Source: an uncultured Saprospiraceae bacterium
GTDB lineage: Bacteria > Bacteroidota > Bacteroidia > Chitinophagales > Saprospiraceae
Reading direction: 5' to 3'
NCBI GenBank assembly: GCA_937930625.1
Contig: CALHBW010000039.1
Span: 1 to 6,191 of the forward strand
DNA: 6,191 nucleotides
Every line of letters begins with the position of its first letter. The first letter of the stretch is position 1. The translations under genes were made by a program, and so were the position numbers. Of this stretch, positions 1-4,843 are shown piece after piece. The notes under the pieces are model-generated. The model was given only the letters and a program-made list of their open reading frames with translations, did not search any database and had not been told where the DNA came from.

Positions 1-3
1 GGG

Positions 4-124
4 TAAATTTCGGAAAATGCTGATTCACGCAGAGAACGCAGAGGTCGCAGAGATTTTATAGTATTTCTCCGCGTACTCTGCGCTCTCTGCGTGAAATATA
101 GATGTTAATATTTTCCGAAATTTA
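4..124. repeat. Nested inverted repeat with CGCAGAG words
   Basis: Two inverted repeats are nested here. The outer arms are 4-18 and 110-124, a perfect 15-bp match (TAAATTTCGGAAAAT and its complement). The inner arms are 24-43 and 76-95, 20 bp with one mismatch, starting TTCACGCAGAG. CGCAGAG words recur inside the inner left arm, at 29-35, 38-44 and 48-54 with small changes, and weaker pairing continues towards the centre near base 60. The whole can fold as one long hairpin upstream of the VOC gene. Similar CGCAGAG-type intergenic repeats occur in many environmental bacterial genomes (general knowledge). Its function is unknown. Confidence 0.85.
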
Positions 125-161
125 TGCCGTTCACAGTATAATTGTCCATATAAAAAAATCC

Positions 162-530
162 ATGAGAATTATATTTAAACGACTCAATCATGTCCAAATT
201 TGCATACCCAAAGGTGGGGAAACAGAAGCTCGAAAATTCTATTGTGGTTTACTGGGGTTGGAGGAAATTGAAAAACCGGAAGACCTCAAAAAGAATGGCG
301 GTTTTTGGCTGAAAATTGCAGATATTGAGTTACACATTGGCGCAGAAGATGTGAAAAATACATCTAAAAGACATCCTGCATTTGAGATTGAAAATGTAGA
401 GAAAGTCAAGGTATATTTGCAAGCTGCGGGCGTCCGAATTAAGGAGGATAATCCACTACCGGAATTTTATCGGTTTTCGTTTTATGATCCATTTAATAAT
501 CGAATTGAATTATTAGAAAAGAGAATGTGA
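162..530 (+). CDS. VOC (glyoxalase/dioxygenase-fold) family protein
   Basis: This is a 122-residue single-module vicinal-oxygen-chelate protein, a usual length for small stand-alone members. It opens with the first beta strand, LNHVQICIP (residues 8-16), then the helix segment ARKFYCGLLGLEE. The strand ADIELHIG (53-60), HPAFEIEN (71-78) and the C-terminal DPFNNRIELLE (109-119) follow. The likely metal ligands are His10, Glu56 or His58, His71 and Glu116. The family binds a divalent metal and acts on varied small molecules, so the substrate cannot be read from sequence; lyase, dioxygenase and resistance roles are all possible. An in-frame ATG at 102 would add 20 residues, but that codon overlaps the upstream inverted repeat and family members begin close to the LNHVQ strand, so I chose 162. 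There is no visible Shine-Dalgarno sequence. It appears to be a single-gene unit. Confidence 0.85.
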   Translation: MRIIFKRLNHVQICIPKGGETEARKFYCGLLGLEEIEKPEDLKKNGGFWLKIADIELHIGAEDVKNTSKRHPAFEIENVEKVKVYLQAAGVRIKEDNPLPEFYRFSFYDPFNNRIELLEKRM

Positions 531-542
531 ATTGATAATTCG

Positions 543-561
543 TTTTAGAACTGTTCTAAAA
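543..561. promoter_or_regulatory. Perfect 19-bp palindrome, possible operator or weak terminator
   Basis: TTTTAGAACTGTTCTAAAA is a perfect 9-1-9 dyad that starts 12 nt after the VOC stop codon and lies about 45 nt before the proposed metF -7 element. As RNA it gives an AU-rich 8-bp stem with a 3-nt loop and no U-tract, which is a poor intrinsic terminator. The odd-centred geometry resembles Fur/PerR-type operators, but the sequence is not a clear match to any box I know. Confidence 0.35.
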
Positions 562-605
562 TAATCCTATTTTACCCGTTACTTTTATATTGTTGATGGA
601 GTCTT

Positions 606-613
606 TACCTTTG
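606..613 (+). promoter_or_regulatory. Candidate metF promoter -7 element (TAnnTTTG)
   Basis: TACCTTTG matches the Bacteroidota housekeeping -7 consensus TAnnTTTG at every fixed position. A T-rich stretch at 583-586 sits 19 nt upstream, where the -33 element (TTTG) is expected, but it reads TTTT, so the -33 is weak. The expected transcription start, about 620, falls just before the hairpin that begins at 623. No other promoter is evident before metF. Confidence 0.4.
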
Positions 614-622
614 CGGGCAAAA

Positions 623-687
623 CGTAACACAGACATTCCTGTCTGTATTACTATCCACGCAATACAGACAGGAATGTCTGTGTTACG
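623..687. repeat. Perfect 27-bp inverted repeat, GTAACACAGACA family, copy A
   Basis: The arms 623-649 and 661-687 are perfectly complementary over 27 bp around an 11-nt loop, and the repeat ends 11 nt before the metF start codon. Each arm holds its own smaller dyad, ACAGACA-TTCC-TGTCTGT, preceded by GTAAC. A related 61-bp copy lies upstream of rpoN at 3352-3412, in the same plus-strand orientation as judged by its loop. The architecture, two inverted units each with a short conserved tetranucleotide and an internal hairpin, resembles REPINs. A 5'-leader RNA hairpin is the alternative reading. Confidence 0.95.
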
Positions 688-698
688 AAAAAATTATT

Positions 699-1646
699 AT
701 GAAAATAACGGATTATCTGGCACAAAAGAATGACGAAACGGTTATCTCATTTGAGATTTTACCGCCACTAAAGGGAGGAAGTATTCAGTCGATTTTTGAT
801 TCACTCGACCCTTTGATGGAGTTCAAACCACCGTTTATTGATGTGACCTATCATCGTGAAGAATATGATTATAAACAACGTCCGGGAGGCTACTATGAGA
901 AGACTTCTATACGCAAGCGTCCGGGTACAGTAGGCATCTGTGCAGCGATTATGAATCGTTATGGTGTAGAGGCAGTTCCGCATTTGATTTGTGGTGGGTT
1001 TACGGTTGAAGAAACAGAAAATGCGCTCATTGATTTGAGCTTTTTGGGGATAAATAATGTGTTGGCACTCAGAGGCGATGCGCGAAAATTGGAGGGTAGA
1101 TTTATCCCTGAACCCGGCGGTCACAATTTTGCCATTGATATGGTACGTCAGATTGAAAAAATGAACAAAGGCAAGTACCTCGAAAGCGAAGGACAAGCAA
1201 CGGATATTTGTATCGGCGTGGCAGGCTATCCCGAAAAGCACTTTGAAGCTCCGAATATGAAACTCGATATGCAATTCCTGAAGGAGAAAGTAGATGCAGG
1301 AGCAGATTACATCGTCACGCAGATGTTTTTTGATAATCAAAAATACTTTGATTTTGTGGATTTGTGCCGCGAGTATGACATCAATGTACCGATTATTCCG
1401 GGTTTAAAACCCTTGACACGCAAGAGTCAGATTTTGCGCCTACCGAGTATTTTCTACGTCAATTTCCCCGAAGATTTGGTCGAAGCAGTCATAAATGCCA
1501 AAGACAAAGCAGCCGTCAAACAAGTCGGTATTGAATGGTGTATCCAGCAATCTAAAGAATTGAAAGCCAAAGGCGTACCTTGCCTTCACTACTACACGAT
1601 GGGCGATGTGAGTACCTTTGTAAAAATTGGGAAAGCGGTGTTTTGA
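699..1646 (+). CDS. metF: Methylenetetrahydrofolate reductase
   Basis: MetF is a cytosolic FAD enzyme that reduces 5,10-methylene-tetrahydrofolate to 5-methyl-tetrahydrofolate, the methyl donor for methionine synthesis. The 315-residue protein is close to the usual bacterial length and covers the whole TIM-barrel domain. Visible landmarks are SFEILPP (17-23), whose Glu19 corresponds to the catalytic Glu28 of the E. coli enzyme; PHLICGG (94-100); LALRGD (122-127) with the flavin- and folate-contacting Asp127; the segment GYPEKH (176-181); and TQMFFD (207-212), where Gln208 binds folate. IPGLKPL (233-239) and LHYYTMG (296-302) complete the fold. The loop around residues 52-76, rich in Tyr, Arg and Lys, looks longer than in the E. 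coli enzyme, as I would expect in Bacteroidota. No metH or other methionine gene is adjacent. A perfect hairpin sits directly before the start, and there is no Shine-Dalgarno sequence. Transcription runs towards rpoN. Confidence 0.97.
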   Translation: MKITDYLAQKNDETVISFEILPPLKGGSIQSIFDSLDPLMEFKPPFIDVTYHREEYDYKQRPGGYYEKTSIRKRPGTVGICAAIMNRYGVEAVPHLICGGFTVEETENALIDLSFLGINNVLALRGDARKLEGRFIPEPGGHNFAIDMVRQIEKMNKGKYLESEGQATDICIGVAGYPEKHFEAPNMKLDMQFLKEKVDAGADYIVTQMFFDNQKYFDFVDLCREYDINVPIIPGLKPLTRKSQILRLPSIFYVNFPEDLVEAVINAKDKAAVKQVGIEWCIQQSKELKAKGVPCLHYYTMGDVSTFVKIGKAVF

Positions 1647-1701
1647 TGGTGGATGATGAACGGTAGATGGTGGACGGTTTTAACGCGAGGTAGGACGCGA
1701 G
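1645..1701. repeat. Short direct repeats after metF
   Basis: GATGGTGGA occurs at 1645-1653, overlapping the metF stop codon, and again at 1666-1674. ACGCGAG occurs at 1683-1689 and 1695-1701. The segment is a degenerate, non-coding run of short reiterated words. No function is evident, though it has the same word-repeating texture as the leader repeats elsewhere in the window. Confidence 0.5.
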
Positions 1702-1710
1702 TTTGTTTTG

Positions 1711-1750
1711 CGTGATGTAGAGAAAATTCATGAATGTTCTCTACATCACG
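1711..1750. terminator. 40-bp palindrome between convergent metF and rpoN
   Basis: The left arm 1711-1724 (CGTGATGTAGAGAA) is perfectly complementary to 1737-1750. After one mismatch (1725/1736) the inner bases AATTCATGAATT-like also pair, so all 40 bp form one near-perfect palindrome centred on 1730/1731. It sits 64 nt after the metF stop and 60 nt before the rpoN stop, so a two-way transcription terminator is the natural reading. Neither side has a proper U-tract, so this is inferred from position and structure only. It may instead belong to the window's family of hairpin repeats. Confidence 0.45.
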
Positions 1751-1810
1751 AACAGGGAAATGCTCAATTCCGTTTTAATTTACCCAAAAAACGTCTGCCA
1801 TTTCTCGTTC

Positions 1811-3343
1811 TTAAAGCTGTTTACGCAACCTTGCCACCGGAATACTAAGTTGTTCACGATACTTAGCAACGGTACGACGTGCGATATTATAGCCGGCTTC
1901 CTGAAGTGCATTTTTTAGCTTTTCGTCCGAAAGCGGTTTCTTCTTATTTTCACCTTCAATGAGTTCCATTAAGATTTTCTTCACTTCAAGCGTTGAAACC
2001 TCCTCGCCACTATCCGTTTGCAGTGATTCTGAAAAGAAATCTTTCAGGCGTTTTGTGCCAAATTCCGTCTGCACGTACTTGCTATTTGCTACCCGCGAAA
2101 CCGTCGAAATATCCAAGCCTGTAATCTCCGCTATATCCTTGAGAATCATAGGTCTAAGACGTTTTTGGTCGCCTGTCAGGAAAAAATCATATTGATATTG
2201 AAGAATGGAGTACATCGTCTTGTACATCGTTTGTTGGCGTTGGCGGATGGCATCAATAAACCACTTGGCAGCGTCTATTTTTTGTTTGATAAACATGACT
2301 GCTTCGCGTTCTTTTTTCTCGCGTTTGCGCTTGCCGCTACCGCCGTAAGATTTGAGCATTTCTTTGTAATGCTCGCTGATGCGGAGTTCGGGCGCATTGC
2401 GCGAATTGAGGGTGAGGTCAAGTTCGCCGTCTTTAATCTGGATGATAAAATCAGGAACAATATACTGCTGAATCCGATTAGCACCCGACGAATAGCCACT
2501 TGCAGGTTTGGGATTGAGTTTCAAAATCTCGTCAATGATAATTTTCAACTCTTCGTTTTGAACGCCTAACTGCTTTTTGAGTTTTTCGTAGTGCTTTTTT
2601 GAAAATTCTTCAAAATGTTTGTCAATCAAATTGATAGCCATATGAATGACTTCATGGTCGCTATCCGCACTTTTTTCTGCGTGTTTTCTCTGCAATTGAA
2701 GTGACAAACACTCCTGCAAATCTCTTGCCCCAATACCTGCCGGTTCGAGTGTTTGCACCACTTTGAGCAGACGTGCAACCTCCTGCTCATCCGTCGTAAT
2801 ATTTTGCGAAAAAGCAAGGTCATCCACAATCGCAATCGGCTCACGACGGAGGTAGCCGTCATCGTCAATACTTCCGATAATCTGCTTGGCAATTCGCTCT
2901 TCACTTTCATTCAATTTTACCAGTCCCAATTGGCTTTCAAGATACTCGTGAAAAGTATCTTCCACCGGAATAGGAATGGATTTGTCCTCTTCATCTGCCG
3001 AATAATTATTGGCACTTAGCTTATAGCTTGCGGTATCGTCTTCCAGATATTCTTCCAGATACTCGCTGAGTTCTATGTCCTCTTCGCGGGTATCTTCCGG
3101 TTCTGCTTCCTCTTCATTTTCGCTATCCTCTTCTTTCTCTTTACTGTCGCCAAATCCGAGTTCATCAGAATTTTCTTCATTTTCCTGCCCTTCATCAAGC
3201 GCGGGGTTAGCTTCCAACTCCTCCTTGATACGCTGCTCCAAAGCTGCTGTCGGTACTTGCAACAATTTCATTAATTGAATTTGCTGCGGCGACAGCTTTT
3301 GCTGCATCCGTTGCCCTAAATGTTGCTGAATTTTTCCACTCAT
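1811..3343 (-). CDS. rpoN: RNA polymerase sigma-54 factor
   Basis: RpoN directs RNA polymerase to -24/-12 promoters that fire only with an AAA+ enhancer-binding protein. At 510 residues it is full length. Region I (1-50) is Gln- and Leu-rich (QKLSPQQIQLMKLLQ) and interacts with the activator. Residues 51-104 are a very acidic linker (region II). The core-binding domain follows, about 125-290, with the signature LEPAGIGARDLQECLSLQL around 199-217. PDFIIQIKDGELDLTLN (297-313) and AKWFIDAI (359-366) are typical of the DNA-binding half. The helix-turn-helix is about 400-425 (LKDIAEITGLDISTVSRV), and the RpoN box ARRTVAKYRE at 488-497 reads the -24 element. The Lys/Arg-rich stretch 331-346 looks like a small insertion. 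No enhancer-binding protein is in the window. A hairpin repeat lies 8 nt before the start; I found no convincing TAnnTTTG upstream of it. Confidence 0.98.
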   Translation of the reverse strand: MSGKIQQHLGQRMQQKLSPQQIQLMKLLQVPTAALEQRIKEELEANPALDEGQENEENSDELGFGDSKEKEEDSENEEEAEPEDTREEDIELSEYLEEYLEDDTASYKLSANNYSADEEDKSIPIPVEDTFHEYLESQLGLVKLNESEERIAKQIIGSIDDDGYLRREPIAIVDDLAFSQNITTDEQEVARLLKVVQTLEPAGIGARDLQECLSLQLQRKHAEKSADSDHEVIHMAINLIDKHFEEFSKKHYEKLKKQLGVQNEELKIIIDEILKLNPKPASGYSSGANRIQQYIVPDFIIQIKDGELDLTLNSRNAPELRISEHYKEMLKSYGGSGKRKREKKEREAVMFIKQKIDAAKWFIDAIRQRQQTMYKTMYSILQYQYDFFLTGDQKRLRPMILKDIAEITGLDISTVSRVANSKYVQTEFGTKRLKDFFSESLQTDSGEEVSTLEVKKILMELIEGENKKKPLSDEKLKNALQEAGYNIARRTVAKYREQLSIPVARLRKQL

Positions 3344-3351
3344 CTTTAACT

Positions 3352-3412
3352 CGTAACACAGACATTCTTGTCTGTTTGTCCATGCAGCACAGACAGGGAT
3401 GTCCGTGTTACG
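3352..3412. repeat. Inverted repeat, GTAACACAGACA family, copy B
   Basis: The arms are 3352-3375 and 3389-3412, 24 bp with three mismatches, around a 13-nt loop. The left arm differs from the copy at 623-687 by one base in 24. The loop is also recognisably related (TGTCCATGCA here, TATCCACGCA there), so the two copies share plus-strand orientation although metF and rpoN face opposite ways. It ends 8 nt before the rpoN start codon, so it would lie in the rpoN leader RNA. Confidence 0.9.
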
Positions 3413-3548
3413 TGGGTATTTTTTAATCTGTTTGTGAATCGTTCCAATAGACGCTCTTTAACCGCTACTGTCACCACAATTTATGAAAAAAACGCGACTT
3501 TATCAAAAATCGTACCGTTTTTATTGTTTTTTTAATAAAGAAATGACA

Positions 3549-3737
3549 CTAATAGAGCAATCCGAGTAGCCAAATCGGAATTTTATTAGCCGTTTTAAAA
3601 TCCCAATTATCGGCGATGATGTAAGCATTATCTATTTTTGCTGCGTTCTTTACCTTGCTTCAATTTTCCGCATCCATTTTGATGAATTGATTCATCATTT
3701 TTTCATTAAAAATGATGTTTACATCTAACAAAAAAAC
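3549..3737 (-). pseudogene. Possible remnant of a small gene with an in-frame TGA
   Basis: Read on the minus strand, this frame runs 62 codons with a single internal TGA at 3660-3662, ending at a TAG at 3549-3551. The upstream part reads FLLDVNIIFNEKMMNQ and the downstream part KIDNAYIIADNWDFKTANK. The two ends recall the first strand (LLDVNVIL) and a late segment (IVTNDKDFK) of PIN-domain toxins, but about half of a normal PIN domain would be missing and the similarity is by eye only. The first reasonable ATG is at 3696-3698. It may be chance in an AT-rich region; treat it as a weak suggestion of a decayed gene. Confidence 0.2.
3680..3717. repeat. Two overlapping, mutually exclusive hairpins
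   Basis: One dyad pairs 3680-3687 with 3690-3697 (centre GATGAATTGATTCATC). A second pairs 3693-3702 with 3708-3717, a perfect 10-bp stem (CATCATTTTT) with a 5-nt loop. They share bases 3693-3697, so RNA can form only one fully at a time. Short, AT-rich stems of this kind arise easily by chance, and no gene start depends on them directly. Confidence 0.4.
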
Positions 3738-3789
3738 TTATTTTACCCCAAAAAAAGCCACTCAAACCCATTTTTTCCTCAATTCGCCG

Positions 3790-3797
3790 TACTTTTG
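3790..3797 (+). promoter_or_regulatory. Candidate rsmA promoter -7 element (TAnnTTTG)
   Basis: TACTTTTG matches the Bacteroidota -7 consensus at every fixed position. The region 19-21 nt upstream has no clean TTTG, so the -33 is poor; a T-run at 3771-3776 is the nearest candidate. Transcription would start near 3803-3805, exactly where the leader hairpin begins (3805). This is the same promoter-to-hairpin spacing as proposed for metF. Confidence 0.4.
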
Positions 3798-3804
3798 AGT
3801 CATC

Positions 3805-3890
3805 GTGCTGATGTACTGATGTGTTGGTGTACTGATGTGTTTTTTAGCACAACAATACATCAGCACATCAGTACGTCAACACATCAGCAC
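3805..3890 (+). repeat. Long inverted repeat with CATCAGTAC words, rsmA leader hairpin
   Basis: Bases 3805-3814 pair perfectly with 3881-3890. After an 8-nt bulge (3815-3822), 3823-3839 pairs with 3864-3880 over 17 bp. The only two imperfect positions there (3827/3876 and 3828/3875) are G·U pairs in plus-strand RNA, the rsmA sense strand. The left arm also contains a tandem direct repeat, GTACTGATGTGTT at 3813-3825 and 3829-3841 (16-bp period). The repeat ends 8 nt before the rsmA ATG. The apex loop is 3840-3863. Confidence 0.9.
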
Positions 3891-3898
3891 ACAATAAA

Positions 3899-4672
3899 AT
3901 GAAAGCAAAAAAATCATACGGTCAGCACTTTCTGAAAGAAGAAAGCACCGCAAGGCGCATTGCGGAGAGCCTTGTGCATGTGGACGCCTACGATGAAGTT
4001 CTTGAAATCGGACCGGGTAAAGGGATGTTGACTCAATTTCTGATAGATCGACCTTACCAACTCAAAGCAGTAGAGGCAGACCCCGATATGGTAGCCTATC
4101 TTGCAGATGAATTTCCGCAATTGGAAGGACATGTAATATTTCAAGACGTAATGAAACTTGACCCTACGCAGCATTTTGAAGGACAATTCGCGGTTATCGG
4201 CAACTTTCCGTATAATATTTCCTCTCAAATACTTTTCAAAATCGTCAAGTACCGACTGCAAATACCCGAAATGGTCGGCATGTTTCAAAAGGAAGTCGCA
4301 AAGCGCGTAGCGTCGCCACCCGGCTCAAAAGAATATGGCGTTATTAGCGTACTGATACAGGCGTATTACGAGGTCGAATATTTATTTAGTCTGCCACCGG
4401 GCGCGTTTAATCCGCCGCCTAAAGTCAAGTCGGGCGTGATACGACTCACGCGTCGCGAAAACCAAGATTTAGGCTGCGATGAATCTCTCTTTCGCAGCGT
4501 AGTCAAGATAACTTTCGGACAACGCCGCAAAATGCTCCGCAAAACCCTCAAAGCATTTACCAAACATGAACGGCTGCAAGAAGACCCTTTTTTCCAACGC
4601 CGCCCGGAAACATTGAGCGTCGAAGATTTTATAGACATTACAAAGTGGCTGGAAGAAATGCGTGATTTGTGA
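3899..4672 (+). CDS. rsmA: 16S rRNA adenine(1518/1519)-N6 dimethyltransferase
   Basis: RsmA (KsgA) uses S-adenosylmethionine to dimethylate two adjacent adenosines in the 3'-terminal hairpin of 16S rRNA, a late step in 30S subunit assembly. The protein is 257 residues, normal for the family. QHFL (9-12) is the N-terminal family signature. EIGPGKG (36-42) is the SAM-binding motif I, the acidic residue Glu59 in AVEAD follows the second strand, and QDVM (82-85) carries Asp83. NFPYN (102-106) is the catalytic N-(L/F)-P-Y motif, which stacks on the target adenine. FNPPPKVKSGVIRL (170-183) and FGQRRKMLRKTL (206-217) are conserved C-terminal signatures. The start is the first ATG after the leader hairpin and gives the expected N-terminus; there is no Shine-Dalgarno sequence. 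It may be co-transcribed with the sulfurtransferase 171 nt downstream. Confidence 0.98.
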   Translation: MKAKKSYGQHFLKEESTARRIAESLVHVDAYDEVLEIGPGKGMLTQFLIDRPYQLKAVEADPDMVAYLADEFPQLEGHVIFQDVMKLDPTQHFEGQFAVIGNFPYNISSQILFKIVKYRLQIPEMVGMFQKEVAKRVASPPGSKEYGVISVLIQAYYEVEYLFSLPPGAFNPPPKVKSGVIRLTRRENQDLGCDESLFRSVVKITFGQRRKMLRKTLKAFTKHERLQEDPFFQRRPETLSVEDFIDITKWLEEMRDL

Positions 4673-4675
4673 TTT

Positions 4676-4842
4676 GTGTACTCGTTAGATTCGTTTACTC
4701 GTTACTCGTTATTCGTTTTATTTTTTACAAAATAAATTTCAGACAAATAATAAGTACACGAATAACGAATCCAACGAATAACGAGTACACGAATAACGAA
4801 ATCCAACGAATAACGAATACACGAATCCAACGAATAACGAAC
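4676..4842 (+). repeat. Tandem and inverted CGAATAACG array before the sulfurtransferase
   Basis: The right half is a tandem array of three related units starting TACACGAA, at 4755-4785 (31 bp), 4786-4817 (32 bp) and 4818-4842 (25 bp). The last lacks an internal TAACGA-type block. CGAATAACG occurs five times (4759, 4775, 4790, 4807, 4831). The left half carries the complement: GTGTACTCG at 4676-4684 pairs with 4782-4790, GATTCGTT at 4688-4695 pairs with 4764-4771, and CGTTATTCG at 4707-4715 can pair with any of the five copies. An inner 8-bp stem (4717-4724 with 4729-4736, loop TTAC) caps the left half. The array ends 1 nt before the downstream ATG. Confidence 0.9.
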
Positions 4843-4843
4843 T

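Larger units (their letters stand above)
3413..3798. other. AT-rich divergent intergenic region without a clear gene
   Basis: This stretch lies between the two leader hairpins of the divergent genes rpoN and rsmA. It holds homopolymer A and T runs, a short plus-strand ORF at 3483-3569 (28 codons, no recognisable family), a degraded minus-strand reading frame (3549-3737), two overlapping inverted repeats (3680-3717) and a candidate rsmA -7 element at 3790-3797. A second TAnnTTTG match, TATTTTTG at 3633-3640 on the plus strand, lacks a supporting -33. It presumably contains the promoters for both flanking genes. I see no RNA gene. Confidence 0.6.

Noticed and set aside
801..1340. Long minus-strand frame opposite metF
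   Set aside because: It lies wholly inside the well-supported metF gene and has Cys/His/Ile-rich composition typical of antisense shadow frames.
3483..3569. Plus-strand 28-codon ORF starting MKKTRLYQK
   Set aside because: It is short, in an AT-rich region, with no recognisable homology and no supporting signal; it also overlaps the minus-strand degraded frame.
3633..3640. TATTTTTG as an alternative rsmA -7 element
   Set aside because: It matches TAnnTTTG but is about 260 nt from the start codon with no -33 partner; the match at 3790-3797 is far better placed.
3914..4288. Minus-strand frame opposite rsmA
   Set aside because: It is an antisense shadow of conserved RsmA motifs with no family resemblance of its own.
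3805..4842. CRISPR array interpretation of the repeated words before rsmA and the sulfurtransferase
   Set aside because: The units are 16 to 32 bp in direct tandem without unique spacers, are matched by inverted copies, and there are no cas genes.
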